From NCBI GenBank assembly GCA_022827165.1, contig JAJDTN010000118.1:1-12740 (forward strand): 12,740 bases of DNA. The letters run 5' to 3'. Positions 1 through 6,590 of this stretch are shown here, one piece after another. Both the position numbers and the translations under genes were made by a program. The stretch's first letter is position 1, and every line of letters starts with the position of its first letter. Below the pieces are notes generated by a model. It searched no databases. It saw only the letters and a list, made by a program, of their open reading frames with translations, and was not told the DNA's origin. Source of the DNA: Candidatus Latescibacterota bacterium. Its GTDB lineage: Bacteria > Latescibacterota > UBA2968 > UBA8231.

Positions 1-1
1 C

Positions 2-100
2 CAGAAGCGCTACGAGAAGGCGCGGGAGCTGCTGCGCCGGGCCGGGGAATCGATCGACGGGGACAAGCTCGAAGCCCTCCGGAGCAGGATCCCCGGGTGA
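2..100 (+). CDS. C-terminal end of an unidentified, possibly TPR-like protein (5' part outside window)
   Basis: An open frame runs in from the left edge and ends at a TGA at 98-100, giving 32 residues. The segment is charged and helical, with a YEKARELLRRAGE stretch followed by DKLEALRSRI. This resembles the last helices of a tetratricopeptide-repeat protein, but too little is visible for a family call. Support for it being real coding comes from its fit to the gene layout: it stops four bases before a strong hairpin and converges on the reverse dehydratase gene at 141. The function is unknown, and the TPR reading is a weak inference from helix pattern only. Confidence 0.5.
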   Translation, partial: QKRYEKARELLRRAGESIDGDKLEALRSRIPG

Positions 101-103
101 CGC

Positions 104-128
104 TCCCGCGGCCTCCCGGGCCGCGGGA
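104..128. terminator. GC-rich hairpin between convergent genes, probable bidirectional terminator
   Basis: Two perfect 10-base arms (104-113, TCCCGCGGCC, and 119-128, GGCCGCGGGA) enclose a 5-base loop. The hairpin begins four bases after the forward stop at 100 and lies 12 bases past the reverse stop at 141, so both converging transcripts would fold it. No clear U-run follows on either strand, so intrinsic termination is inferred from stem strength and position only. Confidence 0.5.
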
Positions 129-140
129 TCCCGCCGCAGC

Positions 141-1310
141 TCAGTTGTCCTCCACCGACCCGTCCTCGTAGCGCAGCTCCGGGCGCAGCAGCGGCACGTA
201 GGGGTGGGCGCGGGCCACCTCCTCGTTCAGCTCGACCCCGAGGCCGGGGGTGTCGGGCAGCGTCACGAAACCGTCCTCGACCTGGAACCGGTGCCCGAAG
301 AACAGGTCGTCCCGCCAGTCGGTCTTGTCCCTGGCGGCATCGGCCTCGTAGCCCGACATCTCCTGGATCACGCTGTTGGGGCAGTTCAGGCCCATGTGGA
401 TCTCGGCGGCGATTCCGACGCGGCTGTAGGTGATGTGGGGGGAGACCTGGATGTACTGGGCCTCGGCCATGGCGGCGATCTTCTTGAACTCCGAGATGCC
501 GCCGCAGTGGACGATGTCCGGGTTGAGATAGCTCACCAGTCGTTTGGCGATGATGTCCTGGAAGCCCCACTTGGTGAAGTTGCGCTCGCCCATGCACAGG
601 GGCACGGTGGTGCGCTCGCTCAGCCACTGGAGGGCGTCGTTCGATCCCTCCACCTGGATCGGCTCCTCCACCCAGAAGGGGCGGTACGGCTCGATCGCCT
701 TGCAGTACTCCAGGGCCATCGTCGGCGTCAGGCGGCCGTGGGCGTCGATGAGGATGTCGAAGTCGTCGCCGCCTTCGATCCGCATCTCCTCCATCAGGGC
801 GGCGGCGCGCTTCAGGTCCCAGGGCATGGGCACGGTGAGGGGGTCGTCCACCTTGGTGACGGGGGGCCCCGTCTTGATGGCGTTGCACCCCATGCTGCGG
901 GCGCGCTGCACCCCCTTGCTGCCGCTGCCGGCGGCGTAGATACGGACCTTCTCACGCGCCGCGCCCCCGAGGAGCTTGTAGATCGGCAGGCCCGCCACCT
1001 TCCCGAGGATGTCCCACAGGGCGATGTCGATGGCGCTCAGGGCGGTGCTGAAGAGGACCCCCACGTGCCAGCGGTTCCAGCGGTAGAGCCCCTGCCAGAG
1101 GTACTCGATGTCGGTGGGGTTCTTGCCGATGAGGTGGCCCTCGAAGTCCTTGATGCACTGGGCGATGGTGCCCGCCTTGTTGTCGCTGATCGAGCCCTCG
1201 CCCAGCCCGGTGATGCCCTCGTTGGTGTGGATCTTCACGAAGCAGCCGTTGCCCTCCACGAGGAAGGTCTCCACGGCGGTGATCCTCAGCCCCGGGTAGT
1301 TCGCGCCCAT
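141..1310 (-). CDS. Mandelate racemase/muconate lactonizing enzyme family protein, D-galactonate-dehydratase-like sugar-acid dehydratase
   Basis: This is a 389-residue cytoplasmic enolase-superfamily enzyme expected to dehydrate an aldonic acid to a 2-keto-3-deoxy acid with Mg2+. The N-terminal capping domain covers about residues 8-120 and the barrel follows. Visible metal and catalytic signatures are DAHGR (D189, H191), WVEEP (E215/E216), GER (E242), SPH (H292) and IQE (E317). The D-x-H, EEP, GER and His pattern is that of the galactonate/mannonate dehydratase branch rather than of mandelate racemase. The ATG at 1310 is preferred to an upstream extension to 1457. It has GGAGAAGG just upstream and its A is shared with the TGA of the oxidoreductase gene (TGATG), implying translational coupling. 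Length matches the family. The exact substrate is not determined; a GH51 arabinosidase nearby makes a pentonate or hexonate plausible. Confidence 0.88.
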   Translation of the reverse strand: MGANYPGLRITAVETFLVEGNGCFVKIHTNEGITGLGEGSISDNKAGTIAQCIKDFEGHLIGKNPTDIEYLWQGLYRWNRWHVGVLFSTALSAIDIALWDILGKVAGLPIYKLLGGAAREKVRIYAAGSGSKGVQRARSMGCNAIKTGPPVTKVDDPLTVPMPWDLKRAAALMEEMRIEGGDDFDILIDAHGRLTPTMALEYCKAIEPYRPFWVEEPIQVEGSNDALQWLSERTTVPLCMGERNFTKWGFQDIIAKRLVSYLNPDIVHCGGISEFKKIAAMAEAQYIQVSPHITYSRVGIAAEIHMGLNCPNSVIQEMSGYEADAARDKTDWRDDLFFGHRFQVEDGFVTLPDTPGLGVELNEEVARAHPYVPLLRPELRYEDGSVEDN

Positions 1311-2377
1311 CACACCTTCTCCTCCCACCCCGACCGGGCCGAACGGTAGGCCGCGTCGAGGACCTCGACGCCGCGCATGGCCGCCTCCCCGGGAGCGTGG
1401 TTGACATCGGTCCTCCCGGCGACGAGGTCCACGAAGTTGGCCGGCGGGCCGGAGCATTCGTAGGCGCCTGCTCCGGGGTCGAGATCGAGGGATTCCCCCT
1501 CGCCGTCGTAACGGGCCAGCTCCATGCGGGCGCGCTCGCAGTCGAGGAGCAGCATGCCCTCGTCGCCGAAGATCCGCAGGTCGACCTGGAAGCCGTGGCC
1601 CGGGGGCACGTTGCCGGCCCCGGAGAGGCTGCCCACGGCCCCGCCCTCGAAGCGCACGGTCATGGCGTCGTAGAGCTCGACCTCGGCGCCGGGCCCGGAC
1701 ATGACCGCGAAGACCGAGGCCGCCCGCAGGCCGGTGAGCCAGAACAGCAGGCCCGAGGAGTGGGAGATCTGGGCGTGGCCGTAGCCTCCCTCGGCGCGGG
1801 CGGGATCGGCCCAGGTCGACGGGTCCGGGCCGAAGATGCCGGACTCGGAGCCGCCGCTCTCCTCGTCGAGGTCGGCCTCATCGCCGGAGAGGAGCGGGCG
1901 GATCGGCGACGCCATGTGGCAGAGGACGTACTCCACGGTGCCCACGCCGCCGCCCTCCATCAGCTCCCGCGCCCGCTGCACGAAGGGCTTGTAGTGCCAT
2001 CCGTAGGGGACCAGCAGGTGGAGGCCCTTCTCCCGGGCGCGCTCGACGAGCTGACGGGCGTGGGCGGCGCGCGTCGTCATCGGCTTCTCGCACATCACGT
2101 GGAGGCCGGCGTCGAGGGCGGCCAGGGCGTGCTCGTGGTGCAGGGGGTGGGGCGAGGCGACGACGACGCCGTCCAGCTCGCAGTTGGCGAGCAGGTCGCG
2201 GTAGTCCTCGGTGGCGTAGCCGAAGCCGAAGCGGTCCTGCACCTGCCGCAGCTCCCGGGCCCCGAGGCGGCAGACGCCGGCGAGATCCACGTCGTCCCGG
2301 GCCGCCAGGATCGGCAAGTGGTTGCTGGTGGCCCACCAGCCGGCGCCGATGAAGCCGAGTCTCACTCTTATTGTCAT
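1310..2377 (-). CDS. Gfo/Idh/MocA-family NAD(P)-dependent oxidoreductase
   Basis: The product is 355 residues, the usual length for this family of sugar and cyclitol dehydrogenases. The N-terminal Rossmann fold shows GFIGAGWW at residues 8-15, which binds the dinucleotide, and the hallmark EKP at 97-99, whose Lys normally acts with the nicotinamide. The C-terminal beta-sheet domain carries HAQISH (H201, H206) at the place where the family often has a catalytic or binding His. There is no signal peptide, so it is cytoplasmic. The ATG at 2377 follows a good ribosome-binding site (GGGAGGGAA). The gene shares one base with the dehydratase that follows, and it is divergent from the GH51 gene. It probably oxidises the sugar that the neighbouring dehydratase then handles as an acid. 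That link is inferred from co-transcription, and the substrate cannot be read from sequence. Confidence 0.9.
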   Translation of the reverse strand: MTIRVRLGFIGAGWWATSNHLPILAARDDVDLAGVCRLGARELRQVQDRFGFGYATEDYRDLLANCELDGVVVASPHPLHHEHALAALDAGLHVMCEKPMTTRAAHARQLVERAREKGLHLLVPYGWHYKPFVQRARELMEGGGVGTVEYVLCHMASPIRPLLSGDEADLDEESGGSESGIFGPDPSTWADPARAEGGYGHAQISHSSGLLFWLTGLRAASVFAVMSGPGAEVELYDAMTVRFEGGAVGSLSGAGNVPPGHGFQVDLRIFGDEGMLLLDCERARMELARYDGEGESLDLDPGAGAYECSGPPANFVDLVAGRTDVNHAPGEAAMRGVEVLDAAYRSARSGWEEKV

Positions 2378-2401
2378 GGGTTCCCTCCCGTCTTTGGCGA
2401 G

Positions 2402-2430
2402 AATCTATCCCGGCTCGGGAGACGGTCCAA
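2402..2430 (-). promoter_or_regulatory. Candidate sigma70-type promoter for the oxidoreductase-dehydratase pair
   Basis: On the reverse strand TTGGAC (2425-2430) is followed after exactly 17 bases by TAGATT (2402-2407), about 25 bases ahead of the ATG at 2377. The match to consensus is moderate (3/6 and 4/6). A 5-bp dyad, TCCCG-GCT-CGGGA (2408-2420), sits in the spacer and could be a regulator site. No equally convincing promoter was found for the forward GH51 gene in the 131-base divergent gap. Confidence 0.3.
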
Positions 2431-2508
2431 TGGAGAGACATCGCTGGCTTGCCACTGCTTCCCGCGGCGAGCAGCTTAGCCCGCCCCGACAGTGAAGGAG
2501 GTATCCCG

Positions 2509-4005
2509 GTGAAGGCCACGGTCAAGCTGGACATCGATCGCCGCGCGGGTCCCATCGACCGCCGCCTCTTCGGCGGTTTCCTCGAGCATCTCGGCCGCGC
2601 CGTCTACGGCGGCGTCTACGAGCCCGGGAATCCCCTGAGCGATGACCGCGGCTTCCGCACCGACGTGGCCCGGGCGCTGCGGGCCCTGGACATGCCCTGC
2701 GTGCGCTATCCCGGCGGCAACTTCGTGAGCAACTACGACTGGCGCGACGGCGTGGGGCCGGGGGAGAGCCGTCCCTCGAGGCCGGACTTCGCGTGGAAGA
2801 CGATCGAGCCGAACACCTTCGGCGTCGACGAGTTCGCCGCCTGGTGCCGCGTGGTCGGCACCGAGCCGATGATGGCGGTGAATCTGGGGACCCTGGGGCC
2901 CCGCGAGGCGGCGGACCTCGTGGAGTACTGCAACCTGCCGGGCGGCACCCACTGGGCCGACGCCAGGCGGGCCAACGGCGGCGCCGACCCCCACGGGGTG
3001 AAGCTCTGGTGCCTGGGCAACGAGATGGACGGCCCCTGGCAGGCGGGCCACTGCCCGGCGCCGGAGTACGCGCTGAAGGCGCGCCAGGCGGCCCGGCTCA
3101 TGCGCGGGATCGACCCCTCCATCGAGCTGGTCCTGTGCGGATCGTCGGGGCGCGGCATGGCCACCTACCTGGAGTGGGACCGCGTCGTCCTCGAGCACTG
3201 CTGGGACGAGGTGGAGTACATCTCCGCCCACCGCTACAGCGGCAACCGCGAGGACGACACGGCGTGGTTCCTGGCCGAGGGCGTGGAGATCGACCGCATC
3301 CTCGACGACTACGCGGGGCTGCTCGCCTACGTGCGCGGCCTCAAGAGGAGCGACAGGCGGGTGTACGTCGCCTTCGACGAGTGGAACGTGTGGTACAAGA
3401 ACCACGAGACCGACGGCCGCTGGACCGAGGGGCCCGCCCTGCTGGAGGAGGTCTACAACCTCGAGGACGCCTTGGTCTGCGCCCAGTACCTCAACAGCTT
3501 CCTGCGCCACGCCGACGTTGTCCGCATCGCCTGCCTGGCCCAGATCGTCAACGTCATCGCGCCGGTCCTGACGTCGCCGGACGGCATCCTCATCCAGAGC
3601 ATCTACCACCCGCTGCGGATGTTCTCCCGCCAGGCGAGGGGGGTCTCGCTGGCGCCCGTCGTCGACGGACCCACGTACACGGCGGGATCTCGCGGCGAGG
3701 TCCCGGTCCTGGACGTCTCGGCCAGCCACGACGAGGAGACCGGCGCCGTCAGCCTCTTCCTGGTGAACCGGGGGACTTCACAGGACCTGGAGGTGGAGAT
3801 CGACTTCGGCGGGCGGGCGGCCGGGACCGCCGTCGAAGTGGAGGTGCTGAGTGGGGACGACCCGAAGGCTCACAACTCGTGGCAGGCGCCGGAGGTGGTC
3901 GCGCCCGTCCGGGGGAGGGCGGTCCGGGGGGACGGCGGGAAGCTGCGGGTGACGGCGCCAGCCCTCGGACTTACGGTGGTTCGGGCGGGGCCGGAGCGCT
4001 CATGA
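2509..4005 (+). CDS. GH51 alpha-L-arabinofuranosidase, intracellular
   Basis: This 498-residue glycoside hydrolase removes terminal alpha-L-arabinofuranosyl groups from arabinoxylan or arabinan oligosaccharides with retention. The catalytic barrel holds the acid/base Glu in GNEMDG (E172) and the nucleophile Glu in DEWN (E291). These fall within about three residues of the well-studied Geobacillus GH51 enzyme. RYPGGN (66-71) and FLEHLGR (24-30) are further family signatures. A C-terminal beta-sandwich ends in the usual GLTVV strand. The start is GTG at 2509, preceded by GAAGGAGG at good spacing; an upstream ATG at 2371 would overlap the divergent gene and add 46 unrelated residues. There is no signal peptide, so it probably acts on imported oligosaccharides. 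The last few residues (GPERS) abut the toxin remnant and may come from the rearrangement junction. Confidence 0.93.
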   Translation: MKATVKLDIDRRAGPIDRRLFGGFLEHLGRAVYGGVYEPGNPLSDDRGFRTDVARALRALDMPCVRYPGGNFVSNYDWRDGVGPGESRPSRPDFAWKTIEPNTFGVDEFAAWCRVVGTEPMMAVNLGTLGPREAADLVEYCNLPGGTHWADARRANGGADPHGVKLWCLGNEMDGPWQAGHCPAPEYALKARQAARLMRGIDPSIELVLCGSSGRGMATYLEWDRVVLEHCWDEVEYISAHRYSGNREDDTAWFLAEGVEIDRILDDYAGLLAYVRGLKRSDRRVYVAFDEWNVWYKNHETDGRWTEGPALLEEVYNLEDALVCAQYLNSFLRHADVVRIACLAQIVNVIAPVLTSPDGILIQSIYHPLRMFSRQARGVSLAPVVDGPTYTAGSRGEVPVLDVSASHDEETGAVSLFLVNRGTSQDLEVEIDFGGRAAGTAVEVEVLSGDDPKAHNSWQAPEVVAPVRGRAVRGDGGKLRVTAPALGLTVVRAGPERS

Positions 4006-4093
4006 CTGGCGGGTCATCTTCACGCGAGACGATGAGGCTCGGGTCATTGACGTGCTGCGGATCGCCCCGCGCGGGCAAGCCTACAAGCGATAG
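4004..4093 (+). pseudogene. 3' remnant of a RelE/ParE-family toxin gene
   Basis: Twenty-nine codons and a TAG stop remain. The peptide begins DWRVIFTRDDEARVID and ends VLRIAPRGQAYKR. This is the last strands of a RelE/ParE-type mRNA-interferase or gyrase-poison toxin, where G-D-W/Y-R-V-I and VLRI.HRG.. are conserved. Upstream in the same frame the sequence becomes the GH51 3' end in a different frame, with no toxin-like residues, so the first roughly two thirds of the toxin are missing. No usable start codon exists. The stop overlaps the ribosome-binding site (TAGGAG) of the intact antitoxin, which preserves the usual toxin-then-antitoxin order. It cannot make an active toxin. Confidence 0.75.
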
Positions 4094-4102
4094 GAGCACC
4101 CC

Positions 4103-4474
4103 ATGAACAAGCCACAGGTAATTCTTGACGACACCGGGCAGCCCGCCTTTGTCGTGATCCCCTGGCGCGACTACGAGCGTCTCACAAGCGAGGACGCGGA
4201 GGCGATATTGAGCGATGAAGAACATTACGACCGCGCCATCGCGGACAACGGCGAGTCCTTTCCCATCGAGGTGGTCGATCAACTCCTGGCCGGAAAGAAC
4301 CCAATCAGTGTGTATCGCAACTACCGGGGTATGACCCAGAAGGCACTGGCCGCCGCCGCCGACATCAACACGGTATATCTCTCCCAGATCGAAACCGGCA
4401 AACGCACCGGCTCGGCCAGGACATTGGCCGCTCTCGCCAAGGCGTTGCAGGTGACGGTAGACGACCTCCTTTGA
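4103..4474 (+). CDS. XRE-family antitoxin with Phd-like N-terminus, orphaned
   Basis: This 123-residue protein has two parts. Residues 4-27 (VILDDTGQPAFVVIPWRDYERL) resemble the first strands and helix of Phd/YefM-type antitoxins. Residues 69-123 form an XRE/HTH_3 helix-turn-helix (YRGMTQKALAAAADI, then YLSQIETGKRTGS and a final LAALAKALQVTVDDLL). This architecture is known for antitoxins encoded just downstream of RelE-type toxins, where it neutralises the toxin and represses the operon. Here the toxin gene survives only as a 3' stub ten bases upstream, so the protein would be a solitary DNA-binding regulator. The start ATG has AGGAG eight bases ahead. No promoter of its own is evident, and expression may depend on readthrough from the GH51 gene. 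Base composition is visibly less GC-rich than its neighbours, consistent with transfer. Confidence 0.85.
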   Translation: MNKPQVILDDTGQPAFVVIPWRDYERLTSEDAEAILSDEEHYDRAIADNGESFPIEVVDQLLAGKNPISVYRNYRGMTQKALAAAADINTVYLSQIETGKRTGSARTLAALAKALQVTVDDLL

Positions 4475-4511
4475 TCCCAGTATCGGCAAACGGCCCGGGT
4501 TCGGGGCGCCG
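4475..4511. other. Convergent spacer, no clear terminator
   Basis: Thirty-seven bases separate the antitoxin stop from the end of the convergent peptidase gene. They contain short GC-rich runs but no stem longer than about five pairs and no U-run, so I see no defined terminator here. Confidence 0.4.
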
Positions 4512-6590
4512 TCACCGATCGGGGGCGAGCGCTCCCCATAGAAACCGAAAGGCCAGCGTCCACATGTAGGCCCGCTGGGCGTTGTCCGCCGCGCCCGCGT
4601 GTCCGCCTTCCACGTTCTCGTAGTAGAGGACGTGGTGGCCCATGTCCCGCATCTTCGCAACCATCTTCCGGGCGTGTCCCGGGTGAACGCGATCGTCCCG
4701 GGTGGACGTGGTGACGAGGAGCCCGGGGTAGTCCACGTCCCTGGAGAGGTTGTGGTAGGGCGAGAACCCTTCGATGAAGGCCCACTCGCCGGGGTCGTCG
4801 GGATCGCCGTACTCCGCCATCCAGCTCGCCCCGGCCAGCAGTTCGTGGTAGCGGCGCATGTCGAACAACGGTACCTGCGCGACGATGGCGCCGAACAGGT
4901 CGGGACGCATGGTGAGCACATTGCCCACCAGGAGCCCGCCGTTGCTGCCGCCCATGGCGCCGAGTAGCTCCGGGGTGGTGACGCCCCGGCGGATCAGGTC
5001 CTCGGCGACGGCGATGAAGTCCTCGTAGGCCCGCGGGCGATCCGCCTTGAGGGCGGCCTGGTGCCACTCGGGTCCGAACTCGCCGCCGCCCCGGATGTTC
5101 GCCACGACGTAGACTCCGCCGCGCTCCAGCCACGCCGCGCCAGTCCCCGCCGAATACCCGGGAACCAGGGGAATCCGGAAGCCGCCGTAGCCGTAGAGCA
5201 GTGTCGGGCGCGGTTCGCCCGTGTCGTCTCGCGAGACCTGGAAGTAGGGAATCCGCGTGCCGTCGGTGGACTCGGTCCAATGCTGCGTCACGGACAGGCC
5301 GGCCGCGTCGAACTTGCCCGGTGCGCGCTTCAGCACGACGGGGTCCTCACCCACCGACGCGAGGGCCAGGGTGGACGGGGTCAGGTAGTCGGTGGTGGTG
5401 AGGAAGAAACGGTCGTCCCCGTCGGGGTCCACGGCGTCGGCGTCGAGGGTCTGGAACCCGGCGGCGTCGACGCCCGGAAGCGGGGTGGTGGTCCAGCCTT
5501 CGGGGCCGGGTGTGGCGACTTCGATGCGGTTGCGCACGTTGTCCAGGATGTTGATGAGAACGTGGTGGCGGGTCAGGGAGTAGCCTGAGAGCGCGGTACC
5601 TTCGCCCGGCTCGAAGAGGACGGCGAAGCCGCGTCCCCCGGCGAGGAAGCGATCCAGCTCGAGGGCGATCAGGCTCCCGGTGGCAAAGGTGGACGCTTCG
5701 GTGGCCCAGTCGCTGCGCGTCGTCACGTAGAGCCGGCCGCGGTGCACCGCGTACCCCGCGTCGGAAGGGATCTCGAGCGGTACGAGTTGCTCGCCGCGGC
5801 GAATGAAGTGATCGCTGTTGTAGAAGTCGCGTCCCCGGTACACGAACTGCATCTCGAAACCCGGGGACAGTTCGGCGTAGGCGCCTACCGAGACATCCGA
5901 CGGTTCGCCTTCAAAGACGGTGGCGGCTTTTTCGAGGGGCTGACCGCGTCGCCACAGCTTGACGATCCGGGGGTAGCCGGAGTCGGTCATCGTGCCGGCG
6001 CCGAAGTCCGTGGCCACGAAGATCTCGTCGGGGCCGGCCCAGGCGACGGATCCCTTGGACTCGGGGAGCGAGAAGCCGTCGTCCACGAAGGCCCTGGCCA
6101 CGAGGTCGAACTCCCGGACGACGAAGGCGTCGGCGCCGCCCCGGGACAGGCGCAGCAGGCAGCGGTCGTGGGTCGGGACCAGGATGGGAGCCCCCGCGTA
6201 GACCCAGTTCTCACCCTCGTCGCGCCCCAGGGCATCGATGTCGAGGACGACCTCCCAGGCGGGGTCCGGCTTCCTGTACTCCTCGAGGGTCGTGCGCCGC
6301 CACAGGCCGCGGGGGTTGGCCTCATCCTTCCAGAGGTTGTAGTACCAGTCGCCGGCCTTGTAGACGTAGGGGATGCGATCATCGGCATCGAAGATCCCCA
6401 ACAGACGCCGCTGCAGCGAGTCGAAAGCCGCGTCTTCGGCAAAGGCGGCCCGGGTCGCATCGTTTCGTTCCGCGACCCACGCCAGCGCCTCGTCGCCGCC
6501 GACATCCTCCAGCCAGAGATAGGGATCCTCGTCAGTCGAACAGCCCGACAACGCCACGGCCACTCCCATGCTCGCCAGTAGTCCCGTCAA
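4512..6590 (-). CDS. Prolyl oligopeptidase family (S9A) serine peptidase, predicted lipoprotein
   Basis: The 692-residue product has the S9A layout. A beta-propeller covers about residues 20-455 and an alpha/beta-hydrolase domain runs from YGYGGF (466-471) to the end. The triad is visible as Ser549 in GGSNGG, Asp632/633 in STRDDRVHP and His664 in EGGHAG. RGGGEFGPEWH is the usual S9A segment. The N-terminus is short and hydrophobic with an LSGC lipobox (C17), so the enzyme is probably lipid-anchored in the periplasm, which is less usual for S9A. The preferred start is TTG at 6590, with GGGGGTGAG nine bases ahead. It overlaps the stop of the upstream receptor gene (TTTTGA), implying translational coupling. 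An ATG at 6569 would leave only nine residues before the lipobox Cys. Neither start gives the positive N-region normal for a lipoprotein signal. It likely cleaves short proline-containing peptides. Confidence 0.9.
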   Translation of the reverse strand: MTGLLASMGVAVALSGCSTDEDPYLWLEDVGGDEALAWVAERNDATRAAFAEDAAFDSLQRRLLGIFDADDRIPYVYKAGDWYYNLWKDEANPRGLWRRTTLEEYRKPDPAWEVVLDIDALGRDEGENWVYAGAPILVPTHDRCLLRLSRGGADAFVVREFDLVARAFVDDGFSLPESKGSVAWAGPDEIFVATDFGAGTMTDSGYPRIVKLWRRGQPLEKAATVFEGEPSDVSVGAYAELSPGFEMQFVYRGRDFYNSDHFIRRGEQLVPLEIPSDAGYAVHRGRLYVTTRSDWATEASTFATGSLIALELDRFLAGGRGFAVLFEPGEGTALSGYSLTRHHVLINILDNVRNRIEVATPGPEGWTTTPLPGVDAAGFQTLDADAVDPDGDDRFFLTTTDYLTPSTLALASVGEDPVVLKRAPGKFDAAGLSVTQHWTESTDGTRIPYFQVSRDDTGEPRPTLLYGYGGFRIPLVPGYSAGTGAAWLERGGVYVVANIRGGGEFGPEWHQAALKADRPRAYEDFIAVAEDLIRRGVTTPELLGAMGGSNGGLLVGNVLTMRPDLFGAIVAQVPLFDMRRYHELLAGASWMAEYGDPDDPGEWAFIEGFSPYHNLSRDVDYPGLLVTTSTRDDRVHPGHARKMVAKMRDMGHHVLYYENVEGGHAGAADNAQRAYMWTLAFRFLWGALAPDR

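Noticed and set aside
4004..4474. A complete, functional toxin-antitoxin module
   Set aside because: Only the last 29 codons of the toxin exist, and no start codon or N-terminal toxin sequence is found in any frame upstream.
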